Shown here: positions 42,229 through 51,889 of the stretch, piece after piece | Numbering within the stretch: the first letter of the stretch is position 1 | Layout: every line of letters starts with the position of its first letter | NCBI GenBank assembly: GCA_947493265.1 | Contig: CANLQL010000002.1 | Span: 806,001-870,000 of the forward strand | Source: an uncultured Litoreibacter sp. | Lineage (GTDB): Bacteria; Pseudomonadota; Alphaproteobacteria; Rhodobacterales; Rhodobacteraceae | Direction: 5' to 3' | Length of the DNA: 64,000 bases | The notes under the pieces: generated by a model | The model's database searches: none | What the model was told of the DNA's origin: nothing | Seen by the model: the letters and a program-made list of their open reading frames with translations, nothing else | Position numbers and translations under genes: made by a program

Positions 42229-43605
42229 TCAGTTAGACAGTTTGTCGAGGATACGGACCCAACTGCGGATGCCTTTGTGAAAACTCGTCAGGTCGTATTT
42301 CTCATTCGGGGAATGAATTTGGTCGTCATCTTTGCCAAAGCCCGTCAGCATCGCGTCCATGCCCAGAATGTCCTTGAAGTAACCCGCGATCGGGATGGAC
42401 CCACCGCAGCCGACGAAAGCTGCCTCATTGGGCCATTCTTCCGACAATGCAGCGCGCGCGGCTTCAAAGGCGGGGTTGGTGGTCTGCATCTCAGCTGCGG
42501 GTGAGGCACCATGACCTTCAAATTCAACCGTGCAGTCTTCAGGCAGCATGTCTTGCACATATGCCCGGAAGCTTTCACGGATTGCATGCGGATCTTGCGT
42601 GCCCACCAACCGGAAAGAGATTTTTGCACTTGCTTTGGACGGCAGAACGGTCTTGAAACCGTCTCCTTCATACCCGCCAGAGATCCCGTTGACCTCGCAA
42701 GTGGGGCGGGACCAGATCATCTCGAGACCGGATTTGTCCACTTCGCCCGCAGGAACGGCCAAACCGACTTCGCCCAGGAAGTTTGACGGCTCAAATCCAA
42801 GCCCTTTCCACTGGGTCGCAATATCATTTGGCAGATCCGGCACGCCGTCATAAAACCCCGGAACCGTGATCCGACCGGTTTTGTCATGCAAACTTGCGAT
42901 AATCTTGGCCAGCACCCGAACAGGGTTCATGGCGATGCCACCATACATGCCGGAATGCAGGTCCTTGTTGGGACCGGTGATGGTAATCTCTTCCTGAAGC
43001 ATCCCACGCAGTCGCGTTACAATAGCCGGAGTGCTGTCGCCGAAAAGCCCAGTGTCGCAGATCAGTGCGACATCAGCTTTCAGTTCATCGGCGTTGTCCT
43101 TCATAAACGGCACCAGCGACGGCGATCCGCTTTCTTCTTCGCCTTCGAAAAACAGCGATACGTTCGTCGGCAAGCTGCCGTGAACGGCGACCCAGGCGCG
43201 GCAGGCCTCAACGAAGGTCATCAGCTGACCCTTGTCGTCTGACGTGCCACGGCCCCGGATAACAGTGCCTTTGTCGGTTTCTTCCAGTGCAGGTTCAAAG
43301 GGGGGTGTCGTCCAAAGTTCCAATGGATCAACAGGTTGCACGTCATAGTGGCCATAAAACATGACATGCGTGCCGGTTTTTTCGGGGGTGTGGGCCACGA
43401 CCATCGGGTGGCCCGGAGTTTCGCGTTTCGACACCTCAAAGCCGATGGTGCGCAAGTCTTCAACAAGCCAATCAGCCGCTTTGTCGCAATCCTGTGCGAA
43501 GGCCGGATCTGTGCTGATCGACGGAATGCGCAACAGGTTCATCAACCGATCTGTTGCGTTTTGCAGGTCACGATCCACCTGCGCGAGTACTTTGTCCACT
43601 GACAT
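42229..43605 (-). CDS. M20 family zinc dipeptidase
   Basis: 458 aa from the ATG at 43605; AGGTGGGG lies upstream, and a GTG at 43620 is a less likely start. Metal-site blocks: MFYGHYDVQPVDP (His and Asp ligands), RGTSDDKGQL, FFEGEEESGSPSL (catalytic and metal Glu), ICDTGLFG, and a late DDQIHSPNEKYD. A dimerisation domain is inserted in the middle. This is the M20/M25/M40 dipeptidase (PepV/carnosinase-like) type. Cytoplasmic; peptide turnover. Convergent with the oxygenase. Confidence 0.9.
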   Translation of the reverse strand: MSVDKVLAQVDRDLQNATDRLMNLLRIPSISTDPAFAQDCDKAADWLVEDLRTIGFEVSKRETPGHPMVVAHTPEKTGTHVMFYGHYDVQPVDPLELWTTPPFEPALEETDKGTVIRGRGTSDDKGQLMTFVEACRAWVAVHGSLPTNVSLFFEGEEESGSPSLVPFMKDNADELKADVALICDTGLFGDSTPAIVTRLRGMLQEEITITGPNKDLHSGMYGGIAMNPVRVLAKIIASLHDKTGRITVPGFYDGVPDLPNDIATQWKGLGFEPSNFLGEVGLAVPAGEVDKSGLEMIWSRPTCEVNGISGGYEGDGFKTVLPSKASAKISFRLVGTQDPHAIRESFRAYVQDMLPEDCTVEFEGHGASPAAEMQTTNPAFEAARAALSEEWPNEAAFVGCGGSIPIAGYFKDILGMDAMLTGFGKDDDQIHSPNEKYDLTSFHKGIRSWVRILDKLSN

Positions 43606-43793
43606 CGTTTTGGTCCCCACCTGTAACGACTAACTATTTATTTGATGTCCTTTATTGGACGCTTGGCGGGGCAGTGTCCAGCTTGACTAGACACTGTTTT
43701 AGCTTTGCGAAACAATGCCCCCCAACAACAATTAACTGATCGCGGTTGGGGAAAGATTTTGCCTTATTTAGCGATATTTAGAGAGGATTTGCG

Positions 43794-44399
43794 ATGCGGC
43801 GTTTGGTGATGAGTGGGGTGATTCTATGCTGTTGCGCGGGGATTGCGTCCGCTGATGTGCTGAATTTCAAAGAGGCCCGCAAACTGCTGCCACGTGCCAA
43901 TGCAAAGCCCGTTATTGCGACCTATCCTGATGCCATCCCTGCCAATGATGCGGCACAACTGACCAAGGCACGCCAATCGGTGGAGGATGTTCTGACGTCG
44001 CTCGGGCAGGCCTTGCCAGTTTATGGCGCAATGGCGATTTCTCCGGACGAGGGGCTATTTGTTGATTGGTTGAACGGGGCAGGCGGGTTTCATTCCACAG
44101 CGTCTGCACGGGCGGCGGCAACTGCACAGTGCAATTCGGCCAAGAAGGACAGTTCCAGCGACTGTGTGATCATTTTGGATGTGGCCCCAAAAGGTGGCTC
44201 TGAAGAATTTAGCCTCAGTGCTGAGGCGAATGCCGTATTCCGAAAGGACTACCGCAAGATGGCGTCCCCTAAAGCGTTCGCGACCTCTGCAAGCTCTGGT
44301 CACTTTGGGTTTGATCGTGGCGATGGGGGCCGGGCAATTGCGGCCTGTGAACAGGCTTCGAGCAATGCCGGTGACTGCAAGATCGTAGTGCAGGACTGA
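43794..44399 (+). CDS. Exported protein of unknown function (DUF4189-like)
   Basis: 201 aa with a signal peptide (RRLVMSGVILCCCAGIASA, cleavage near residue 20). The mature part has GAMAISPDEGLFVDW, then an A-x-A-x-A-x-C-NSAKKDSSSDCVIILDVAP segment. Near the end is a similar AIAACEQASSNAGDCKIV, so the 'AxAxC...C-x-V' pattern occurs twice, as in DUF4189-type secreted proteins where cysteines form disulfides. It lies directly upstream of hemA; similar neighbours have been labelled with heme-synthesis names, which the sequence does not justify. Confidence 0.6.
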   Translation: MRRLVMSGVILCCCAGIASADVLNFKEARKLLPRANAKPVIATYPDAIPANDAAQLTKARQSVEDVLTSLGQALPVYGAMAISPDEGLFVDWLNGAGGFHSTASARAAATAQCNSAKKDSSSDCVIILDVAPKGGSEEFSLSAEANAVFRKDYRKMASPKAFATSASSGHFGFDRGDGGRAIAACEQASSNAGDCKIVVQD

Positions 44400-44509
44400 G
44401 AGTAGCTGACGCGGATTTGATCGCGTCAAAATGTACCGTGGTTGCGTTGGAATACTCTGCGTATAAACGGTCCAAACATGTGAGTTGATATCCGGAGCAT
44501 TGGTTTACA

Positions 44510-45763
44510 ATGACGCAATCCCCGTCCTCGTCAAAAGCGGCATTCGTCGATGCGGCTTTGGAGTCTGCCCTTCAAACCTTGCATGATGAGGGCCGCTACC
44601 GGACGTTCATTGATGTGGAGCGCGCGCAAGGCAAGTTCCCCCATGCAAAACGCAGGTTGGCTGATGGGACGTCGCAGGATGTGACGATCTGGTGTGGCAA
44701 TGACTATCTTGGGATGGGTCAACATCCCGTCGTCCTAGAGGCGATGCATGACGCGCTTGAAGCGACCGGGGCCGGGTCTGGCGGAACACGCAATATTTCG
44801 GGCACAACTGTCTTTCACAACGCGCTCGAGGCCGAGCTTGCGGATCTGCATGGCAAGGAAGCGGCGCTGCTGTTCACCTCTGCCTACATCGCCAATGATG
44901 CGACGCTGTCGACGCTGCCAAAGCTATTTCCCGGACTGGTGATCCTGAGTGACGCGTTGAACCATGCCTCAATGATCGAAGGTATCCGGCGCAATGGCGG
45001 TGAAAAGCGGATTTTCAAACATAATGACCTAGCGGATTTGCGGGCGCATCTGGAAGCGATCCCACAAGGGACCCCGAAACTGATTGCGTTTGAGTCTATC
45101 TACTCAATGGATGGCGATTTCGCGCCGATCGCTGCAATTTGCGATCTGGCTGATGAATTCGGTGCCTTGACCTATATCGACGAGGTTCACGCGGTTGGCA
45201 TGTATGGTCCACGAGGTGCCGGCGTGGCCGAGCGGGACGGGCTGATGGCGCGCATCGACATTATCAACGGCACGTTGGCCAAAGCCTATGGTGTGATGGG
45301 CGGATACATCGCGGCTTCCGCCAAGATGTGCGACGCCATTAGGTCCTATGCGCCGGGCTTTATTTTCACGACGTCACTACCACCTGCCGTTGCTGCGGGT
45401 GCGTGTGCGTCCGTCAAGTTCCTGAAAACCGATCAGGAGTTGCGCCAGAAGCACCAAGACGCTGCGGCGGTGTTGAAATTGCGGTTGCGCGGGTTAGGCT
45501 TGCCGATCATTGATCACGGGTCGCATATCGTACCGGTGCATGTGGGCGATCCGGTGAAGTGCAAAATGATTTCTGATCGTTTGCTGGATGAGTTCGGTAT
45601 CTATGTGCAGCCGATCAACTTCCCAACTGTACCGCGCGGGACGGAGCGTTTGCGCTTCACCCCATCGCCTGTTCACAGTGCCGAAATGATAGGCGATCTG
45701 GTGACAGGATTGGACGCTTTGTGGTCGCATTGTGCCCTTAATCGCGCCGAATTGTCCGCCTAA
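44510..45763 (+). CDS. hemA: 5-aminolevulinate synthase
   Basis: PLP enzyme condensing glycine and succinyl-CoA, the C4 route to heme typical of alphaproteobacteria, 417 aa. Blocks: [45 protein letters not shown], and the PLP lysine in [14 protein letters not shown] (Lys258). The C-terminus has [21 protein letters not shown]. It follows the exported protein gene by 110 nt, a gap that contains TTTGA-TCGCG-TCAAA. A perfect 16-bp palindrome lies 8 nt after the stop. Confidence 0.95.
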   Translation: MTQSPSSSKAAFVDAALESALQTLHDEGRYRTFIDVERAQGKFPHAKRRLADGTSQDVTIWCGNDYLGMGQHPVVLEAMHDALEATGAGSGGTRNISGTTVFHNALEAELADLHGKEAALLFTSAYIANDATLSTLPKLFPGLVILSDALNHASMIEGIRRNGGEKRIFKHNDLADLRAHLEAIPQGTPKLIAFESIYSMDGDFAPIAAICDLADEFGALTYIDEVHAVGMYGPRGAGVAERDGLMARIDIINGTLAKAYGVMGGYIAASAKMCDAIRSYAPGFIFTTSLPPAVAAGACASVKFLKTDQELRQKHQDAAAVLKLRLRGLGLPIIDHGSHIVPVHVGDPVKCKMISDRLLDEFGIYVQPINFPTVPRGTERLRFTPSPVHSAEMIGDLVTGLDALWSHCALNRAELSA

Positions 45764-45770
45764 AACTTGG

Positions 45771-45786
45771 CTCACGTGCACGTGAG
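45771..45786. repeat. Perfect 16-bp palindrome after hemA
   Basis: CTCACGTGCACGTGAG reads the same on both strands. It starts 8 nt past the hemA stop and lies 112 nt before the RodZ-like gene. No T-run follows, so it is not a normal terminator; it may be a protein-binding site. Confidence 0.6.
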
Positions 45787-45897
45787 GGAAACCCTGCACA
45801 AGTTTGAAACAGTGTGTTAATATCAAAGGGCTAGTTATTGAATTGGGGCGAATCGTCAGTAGCTATGCCGTAACTGGGGCAAGAACGGGCAATTGTA

Positions 45898-47154
45898 ATG
45901 CTAGGGCGTAAATCAGAGCCCATATCGGAGAATGTCGAAAGTCTGCGCGGGTTTGATGCGTTCGACCTGCAGCTTGGCGACATCATGCGCGGGGAACGCG
46001 CAACGATGGGCAAGTCGCTCCTGGATGTTCAGCGCGAGCTGAAGATTAAAGCCAATTACATCGCCGCCGTCGAAAATTCCGACCCCTCTGTTTTTGAAAC
46101 ACCCGGCTTTATTGCGGGCTATGTGCGGTCTTACGCGCGCTATCTGGGGATGGACCCGGAATGGGCCTACGATCGCTTCTGCGCCGAAAGTGGATTTGCA
46201 GGCGTCGAAGGTCTGTCTGGTGCGACCAACGCCAAGGCAATCGCCCGTGGCAAGGCCAACGCCAAAGCGGGCAGTGACGACAGCTTCAACCGCCCGATGG
46301 CCCCTTATATTCCAAGCGGTCCAAGCCTGCTGAGCCAGGTCGAACCAGGGGCTATCGGCTCTGTCGCGGTGCTGGCTGGTTTGATCGGACTGATCGGATA
46401 TGGCGGATGGTTTGTTTTGCAAGAAGTGCAACGCGTCAGCTTTGCCCCGGTCGATCAATCCCCGGGCCTTGTTGCTGATGTCAGTGGTGTGGGTGGCGTT
46501 GGTGGTGATGCAGACCTGATCGCCGCTGCCAACTCAACGGGTTCCGATATCGACACCAACCTTGCTGCCCCAACGCTGGAAAGCTTTGATCGCTTGTATC
46601 GTCCGCAAGCGTTGGAAGCCCCTGTACTTACCGCGCGTGACGGGCCGATTGCATCGCTTGATCCGCGGACCACCGGGACATTTGCCGAAGACATTGCCCA
46701 ACGCCAAGCGTCGCGCCCCGCCAGCGTGGAGCCGGGCGGCGTCCCAGCACCTATCGCACCGACGACGCCGGTTCAGGTGACCCAAGCGGTCAGCCCTGAT
46801 GTGATGGTGTTTGCTGTCCGTCCGGCCTGGGTGCGGATCGCATCGGCGGATGGCACGGTTATTTTCGAAAAGATCCTCGATGCGGGTGAAAGCTACACGT
46901 TGCCGCAATCTGACGCGGAACCGTTGTTGCGGGCCGGGAATTCCGGATCGCTCTACTTCAACGTTCAGGGAAAAACGTTTGGCCCGGCGGGCTCTGGCAC
47001 GTCCGTGGTTAAATCCGTGGCGCTGGGCATAGATGCGATCAAGTCAAACTATGTTCAGGCCGATTTGGGCGCTGATCCTGATCTTGCCGAAGTCATGACC
47101 GCGATGGCGGAGGCTGCGACCTTGCCTCTGGATGATAGCGGCGCGTCCGAATAA
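45898..47154 (+). CDS. RodZ-like helix-turn-helix membrane protein
   Basis: 418 aa. A cytoplasmic HTH domain at about residues 24-100 (LQLGDIMRGERATMGKSLLDVQRELKIKANYI, then FETPGFIAGYVRSYARYLGMD) matches the RodZ/YfgA type. One membrane helix is at about 152-175 (IGSVAVLAGLIGLIGYGGWFVL). A Pro/Ala-rich periplasmic stretch is followed by a DUF4115-like beta domain (FAVRPAWVRIASADGTVIFEKIL...). RodZ links MreB to the cell-wall machinery. The gene precedes ispG, as in many Proteobacteria where rodZ is upstream of ispG. Confidence 0.85.
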   Translation: MLGRKSEPISENVESLRGFDAFDLQLGDIMRGERATMGKSLLDVQRELKIKANYIAAVENSDPSVFETPGFIAGYVRSYARYLGMDPEWAYDRFCAESGFAGVEGLSGATNAKAIARGKANAKAGSDDSFNRPMAPYIPSGPSLLSQVEPGAIGSVAVLAGLIGLIGYGGWFVLQEVQRVSFAPVDQSPGLVADVSGVGGVGGDADLIAAANSTGSDIDTNLAAPTLESFDRLYRPQALEAPVLTARDGPIASLDPRTTGTFAEDIAQRQASRPASVEPGGVPAPIAPTTPVQVTQAVSPDVMVFAVRPAWVRIASADGTVIFEKILDAGESYTLPQSDAEPLLRAGNSGSLYFNVQGKTFGPAGSGTSVVKSVALGIDAIKSNYVQADLGADPDLAEVMTAMAEAATLPLDDSGASE

Positions 47155-47263
47155 GTCCCACGAGCTTTGTAACTTTGTCATGTCTGGTTGACAGTTTGAT
47201 TGCAGGCCTGCCCGCACATCCCTATATTCTGAGATAAGACAGACAGCTAAACCGAGGTTCCCC

Positions 47264-48397
47264 ATGTCGCTTCACGCAATTCGCCCTTGGCGGCAGATCG
47301 ACCGCCGAGTTTCGCGTAAAATCAATGTGGGACCTGTGGAAATTGGCGGCGACGCACCCATTGCTGTGCAAACCATGACCAACACAGATACGACCGACAT
47401 TGCGGCAACCGTCGCGCAGGTTCAGGCCTGTGCGGAGGCTGGTGCAGATATCGTGCGCGTGTCGGTTCCAGATGAGGCAAGTTCGAAAGCACTCAAAGAC
47501 ATCGTTAAGGAAAGCCCGGTCCCGATCGTGGCGGACATACATTTTCATTACAAACGTGGTATCGATGCGGCGGAGGCGGGGGCTGCGTGTTTGCGGATCA
47601 ACCCCGGCAATATCGGCTCACCCGAACGCGTGCGGGAAGTGATCAAGGCTGCCAAAGATCACGGCTGTTCAATCCGGATTGGCGTCAATGCAGGGTCTTT
47701 GGAAAAGCATTTGCTTGAGAAATACGCTGAACCTTGTCCGGAAGCGATGATCGAAAGCGGGCTCGATCATATCCGCATTCTCGAAGACAATGATTTCCAG
47801 AATTACAAGATCAGTTGCAAAGCCTCCGACGTGTTCATGTCGGCGGCCGCCTATCAGGGGCTGGCAGAGGCCACAGATGCCCCAATTCATTTGGGCATCA
47901 CGGAAGCGGGCGGATTGATGTCCGGCACGATTAAATCAGCGATTGGTTTGGGCAACCTCCTGTGGATGGGCATTGGGGATACGATCCGCGTGTCGCTCTC
48001 AGCGGACCCGGTGGAAGAGGTCAAAGTTGGTTTTGACATTCTGAAATCTCTGGGTCTGCGGCATCGCGGGGTCAATATCATCAGCTGCCCAAGCTGCGCG
48101 CGCCAAGGCTTCAACGTGATCGAAACGGTTGAGGCTTTGGAAAAGCGTTTGGAACATATTAAAACCCCGATGAGCCTGAGCATCATCGGCTGCGTGGTCA
48201 ACGGACCGGGCGAAGCGCTGATGACGGATGTGGGTTTCACAGGTGGCGGGGCAGGGTCCGGCATGGTCTATCTGGCGGGCAAGCAGGATCACAAGCAGGG
48301 CAATGAGGGCATGGTGGATCATATCGTGGGTCTGGTTGAAAAGCGCGCCGCCGAGCTGGAACAAGAACGCGCCGCCGAAGAGGTCGCGGCCCAATAG
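47264..48397 (+). CDS. ispG: 4-hydroxy-3-methylbut-2-en-1-yl diphosphate synthase
   Basis: [4Fe-4S] enzyme of the MEP isoprenoid pathway, 377 aa. Cluster ligands Cys275 and Cys278 (SCPSCAR), Cys310 ([10 protein letters not shown]) and Glu317 are present. TIM-barrel blocks include [12 protein letters not shown] and [10 protein letters not shown]. It has the short bacterial architecture without the inserted domain of plant and some bacterial forms. SD-like GAGG lies upstream of the ATG. Followed after 27 nt by the DUF1499 gene. Confidence 0.96.
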   Translation: MSLHAIRPWRQIDRRVSRKINVGPVEIGGDAPIAVQTMTNTDTTDIAATVAQVQACAEAGADIVRVSVPDEASSKALKDIVKESPVPIVADIHFHYKRGIDAAEAGAACLRINPGNIGSPERVREVIKAAKDHGCSIRIGVNAGSLEKHLLEKYAEPCPEAMIESGLDHIRILEDNDFQNYKISCKASDVFMSAAAYQGLAEATDAPIHLGITEAGGLMSGTIKSAIGLGNLLWMGIGDTIRVSLSADPVEEVKVGFDILKSLGLRHRGVNIISCPSCARQGFNVIETVEALEKRLEHIKTPMSLSIIGCVVNGPGEALMTDVGFTGGGAGSGMVYLAGKQDHKQGNEGMVDHIVGLVEKRAAELEQERAAEEVAAQ

Positions 48398-48424
48398 CCG
48401 CGCACCCCAAGGACCAGCCCCGAC

Positions 48425-48868
48425 ATGAAATATGCCGTTCTTCTTATCCTGAGTGCTGTGTTTGCGGCGATGGTCTATGTGCGGTTCGCGCCCGTTGATT
48501 TCGAACGCTATATCGCTGAACCCGATGTTGCAGACGCTCCGGGGACGAAGGGTGTATTGCTACGACAGGGCGGTGATTTGGAGCCGCCTGTCTTTGCGAT
48601 CCCGGCAAAAGACCTTCTTAAAGCGTTGGACCGGGTGATCATGGCGACGCCACGGACACAGCGCTTGTCTTCGTCGAAATTCCCGGATGTGCGCGCCTAT
48701 GTGACAAGGTCACGGATCTGGCAATTTCCCGATGTTACCTCCGTCAAGGTGATCGCAATCGACGACCAGACCTCCAGTTTCAGAATTTACGCGCGGCAGG
48801 TCTACGGCGCGGCTGATCTGGGTGTGAATCAGGCGCGGGTGGAAAACTGGCTGGCGCAGCTGCGCTAG
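48425..48868 (+). CDS. DUF1499 family protein
   Basis: 147 aa with an N-terminal membrane helix or signal (YAVLLILSAVFAAMVYV). The C-terminal half has the DUF1499 pattern: AYVTRSRIWQFPDVTSVKVI, FRIYARQVYGAADLGVNQARVENWLAQL. Function unknown. Its stop codon overlaps that of the convergent small Cys protein at a shared CTAG (48865-48868). Confidence 0.8.
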   Translation: MKYAVLLILSAVFAAMVYVRFAPVDFERYIAEPDVADAPGTKGVLLRQGGDLEPPVFAIPAKDLLKALDRVIMATPRTQRLSSSKFPDVRAYVTRSRIWQFPDVTSVKVIAIDDQTSSFRIYARQVYGAADLGVNQARVENWLAQLR

Positions 48869-49098
48869 GACGAGACGCAGTTGCTGGTGATTTCGCGCCA
48901 CATGGGCACATTCAGCGACATCTCACAGCGGGCCAGAAAAAGGCGGTCTCCGACCGATAGGCAGCGCGTTTCCCCCAGCTCTACCCGTGCACCACTTTTG
49001 TCGGTGCAATAGCAGTCGATCACTTTGCCATCGGGTTTGGTCACATCCGCTGAAAGCGGGGCCGCCACAAGTGCGAATAAGAAGATCAATTTTCTCAT
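48865..49098 (-). CDS. Small secreted cysteine-containing protein
   Basis: 77 aa from the ATG at 49098. Cleavable signal peptide ([16 protein letters not shown]). The mature chain of about 60 aa has five cysteines: CYC, ETRC, LARC, SNC. The [12 protein letters not shown] and MWREI blocks look conserved rather than random. The frame stays open far upstream antisense to prfA, which I reject as coding. Divergent from prfA, with 54 nt between start codons. Function unknown; periplasmic. Confidence 0.7.
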   Translation of the reverse strand: MRKLIFLFALVAAPLSADVTKPDGKVIDCYCTDKSGARVELGETRCLSVGDRLFLARCEMSLNVPMWREITSNCVSS

Positions 49099-49152
49099 GA
49101 ATTGAAGATTACCACACTTGACCCCGTTGCGGCAATTGGCCGACAAGTGCGC

Positions 49153-50205
49153 ATGGTTCCCTTTGAAAAACTTCAGCAAATCTCTGAACGGTTTGAATAT
49201 CTTGAGGCAAAGCTGGCCTCGGGCGCATCTGATGATTTCGCCGCCGTGTCCCGCGAATACGCGGAGTTGAAACCCGTCGCCGAAGAGGTCGCGGCCTATC
49301 AGCAATTGCTTGGTGATATTGAAGAGGCCGAAGCCATGCTGGCCGATCCTGAAATGAAGGAATTGGCCGAAGAAGAATTGCCTGCTTTGCGTGCGCGCTT
49401 GCCGGAAGCTGAGGCGTCGATCAAGCTGACCTTGCTGCCCAAGGATGCGGCGGATGCAAAACCTGCAATGATCGAGATCCGGCCGGGGACGGGCGGGGAC
49501 GAAGCCGCGTTGTTTGCGGGCGATCTTTTGAACATGTATCGCCGCTATGCGGAAACGCGCGGCTGGAAGTTTGAGATTATCGAACAGCAAGACAGCGACC
49601 TGGGCGGGATCAAAGAGGTCACCGCCCATGTGCAAGGCACGGGTGTCTTTGCGCGGCTCAAATACGAATCCGGTGTTCACCGGGTGCAGCGGGTGCCGGT
49701 CACGGAAAGTGGCGGACGCATTCACACCTCTGCGGCGACGGTGGCGGTTCTGCCAGAGGCGGAAGAAGTTGATATCGATATTCCCAGCACCGATATCCGC
49801 ATTGATACGATGCGGGCGTCTGGATCGGGTGGGCAACACGTCAACACCACGGACTCAGCCGTACGCATTACCCATATTCCAACTGGCATGATCGTTGTCA
49901 GTTCGGAAAAGTCGCAGCACAGAAACCGCGAGATTGCGATGCAGGTCCTGCGCGCGCGGCTTTATGATCTTGAACGTCAGAAGATCGATGATGAACGGTC
50001 TGCGGATCGGAAATCTCAAGTGGGATCGGGCGATCGGTCTGAACGCATTCGGACATATAACTTTCCGCAAGGGCGGATGTCGGATCACCGGATAAACTTG
50101 ACGTTGTATAAGCTGGATCAAGTCATGCAGGGCGATCTGGACGAGATTATCGATGCGCTGGCGGCTGACGCGCAGGCGCAACTTCTGGCCGAGCAGGGCT
50201 TGTGA
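49153..50205 (+). CDS. prfA: Peptide chain release factor 1
   Basis: Recognises UAA/UAG and triggers peptide release, 350 aa from the ATG at 49153 ([21 protein letters not shown]). The tripeptide anticodon PVT is in RVPVTESGG and the GGQ motif in SGSGGQHVN. The ribosome site is weak; a GTG two codons earlier is possible. It overlaps prmC by 4 nt (GTGA), so factor and its methyltransferase are translated together. Confidence 0.95.
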   Translation: MVPFEKLQQISERFEYLEAKLASGASDDFAAVSREYAELKPVAEEVAAYQQLLGDIEEAEAMLADPEMKELAEEELPALRARLPEAEASIKLTLLPKDAADAKPAMIEIRPGTGGDEAALFAGDLLNMYRRYAETRGWKFEIIEQQDSDLGGIKEVTAHVQGTGVFARLKYESGVHRVQRVPVTESGGRIHTSAATVAVLPEAEEVDIDIPSTDIRIDTMRASGSGGQHVNTTDSAVRITHIPTGMIVVSSEKSQHRNREIAMQVLRARLYDLERQKIDDERSADRKSQVGSGDRSERIRTYNFPQGRMSDHRINLTLYKLDQVMQGDLDEIIDALAADAQAQLLAEQGL

Positions 50206-51023
50206 GTGTCGACGTAAGAGCCGCCTTGCGTGATGCGATCCTTCTGCTGGAAGTCGCAGGCGTGCCAACACCGCAAGTTGATGCCAGCGCGCTGCTGGAT
50301 GCTGCCGCCGGGCGGAAGTCAGCTGCAATAGATCAGATGCCCGATGATGTGGCGGATGATTTCCGGCGCATGATTGCGCGCCGCGCGCGCCGGGAACCTG
50401 TGAGCCATATCACCGGGCGGCGGGCGTTCTGGATGCATGAGTTCAAAGTAACCAAGGACGTCTTGGATCCGCGACCGGACACGGAAACGCTGGTCGAACA
50501 CGCGCTGTCTTTGCCGTTTAATCGGGTTCTGGATCTGGGCACGGGATCGGGTTGCATCGTCATTTCCTTGCTGGCTGAACGGGCGTCTGCAACGGGTCAG
50601 GCCGTTGATATGTCTTCGGCAGCTTTGGATATTGCACAGGAAAACGCCGAACACATCGGCGTTTCAGACAGGCTGGCCCTGACGCAGTCGAATTGGTTTG
50701 AAAAAGTTGAAGGAAAGTTCGATCTGATCGTATCGAATCCGCCTTATATCCCGGACCAGGTATTTGAAGGGTTGGAACCCGAAGTGCGCAGATTTGAGCC
50801 GAAAATGGCCCTGACCGCAGGCAAAGACGGGTTGGACGCTTACCGGGTCATTTCGGAGCAGGCAAAGCGTTTTCTGACCAAAGGGGGGCGGCTTGTCGTG
50901 GAGATCGGATATGATCAGCGTGCAGCCGTTACCGAGCTGTTTCTGAACGAAGAATACGTAAATGTGACCTGTCATCGCGATCTGGCCGGCAAAGATCGGG
51001 TGATTTCCGGGAAATGGGGCTAA
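50202..51023 (+). CDS. prmC: Release factor glutamine methyltransferase
   Basis: Methylates the glutamine of the GGQ motif in release factors, 273 aa, GTG start. SAM motif [16 protein letters not shown] and the catalytic SNPPY ([10 protein letters not shown]) are present. The N-terminal helical domain includes [19 protein letters not shown] text ([14 protein letters not shown]) and [14 protein letters not shown]. Directly follows prfA. Confidence 0.95.
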   Translation: MSVDVRAALRDAILLLEVAGVPTPQVDASALLDAAAGRKSAAIDQMPDDVADDFRRMIARRARREPVSHITGRRAFWMHEFKVTKDVLDPRPDTETLVEHALSLPFNRVLDLGTGSGCIVISLLAERASATGQAVDMSSAALDIAQENAEHIGVSDRLALTQSNWFEKVEGKFDLIVSNPPYIPDQVFEGLEPEVRRFEPKMALTAGKDGLDAYRVISEQAKRFLTKGGRLVVEIGYDQRAAVTELFLNEEYVNVTCHRDLAGKDRVISGKWG

Positions 51024-51235
51024 AAACCGCCGTATTTTATGGTTATTCACCTTTTGATGGCAAAAATTGCCTTGCAAATCTGGGCGCAGCGTTGTTTGGT
51101 TATCTCATAGGACGTGGCGGTGACGCCCCCTATAGCTAAGCCCAAAAGGTCACGATCTTCGTCAACGGGACGCCGCAGTTGGAAGCGGATAAAATCGTAA
51201 ACAGACCTGCAGAAAATGGCTGGAACAAGAACCAC

Positions 51236-51889
51236 ATGAGATCACAAAAATCACGGTCGCGGGGCAAGAACCGCAACAACAACAACCGCTCTATGGGCAA
51301 TGTCGTCAACCGCGTGTTTGACAGCTCAGGCCCTGAGGGGAAGGTGCGTGGCACGCCGCAGCAGATCATTGAAAAATATCAAGCGCTGCACCGCGATGCC
51401 CAATTGGCCAATGACCGCGTGGCTGCAGAAAACTTCGCGCAGCATGCTGAACATTATGCCCGGATGCTGGGTGAAGCACAGCGTGAACAAGAAGCGCGCC
51501 GTGAAGCGCAGGAAGCACAACAGCGCGAACGGGATCAACAGCGTGATCAGCAAAACCGCGATCATCAACAAGCACAGCCACAAGGCGATGCGGGTGAGAC
51601 GCAAAATTCAGAAGAGCGCACGCAAAACGCAGAACGATCTGGTGAGCCTAAGCGGTCTCAGCGTCGCAACAATGCCCAGAACCAGGAACAGCCTGGTGGT
51701 GGGTCGCAGCCTGATGTGATTGATTTTGGCAGTTCAGACGCTGGTGACAGCGGTCTGGTCGAAACGGTTGAAGCCGCGCCAAAACCAAAGCGCAACCGCA
51801 CGCGGAAACCCAAGACGGACCCAATTGCAGAAGCCACTGAGGTGAGTGATGGTGGTGCGCCTGAGGGCGAAAAGCCCGCCGCAGAATAG
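51236..51889 (+). CDS. DUF4167 family protein, low-complexity C-terminus
   Basis: 217 aa from the ATG at 51236. The start is basic and Asn-rich (MRSQKSRSRGKNRNNNNRS), followed by the conserved DUF4167 block NVVNRVFDSSGPEGKVRGTPQQ-type sequence and IIEKYQALHRDAQLANDRVAAENFAQHAEHY. The rest is Gln/Glu/Arg-rich and disordered, ending acidic. The family is almost confined to alphaproteobacteria; the basic head suggests nucleic-acid binding, unproved. Its stop abuts the rsmA stop on the other strand with no base between. Confidence 0.85.
   Translation: MRSQKSRSRGKNRNNNNRSMGNVVNRVFDSSGPEGKVRGTPQQIIEKYQALHRDAQLANDRVAAENFAQHAEHYARMLGEAQREQEARREAQEAQQRERDQQRDQQNRDHQQAQPQGDAGETQNSEERTQNAERSGEPKRSQRRNNAQNQEQPGGGSQPDVIDFGSSDAGDSGLVETVEAAPKPKRNRTRKPKTDPIAEATEVSDGGAPEGEKPAAE

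Noticed and set aside
44416..44430. FNR/FnrL binding site upstream of hemA
   Set aside because: Half-site spacing is 5 nt, not the 6 nt needed between TTGA and TCAA; listed only as an unexplained symmetric element.
45771..45786. Intrinsic terminator after hemA
   Set aside because: Perfect palindrome with no loop and no T-run on either strand.
49099..49839. Extension of the small Cys protein frame opposite prfA
   Set aside because: The signal peptide begins at 49098. The upstream text is antisense to prfA and lacks any domain.
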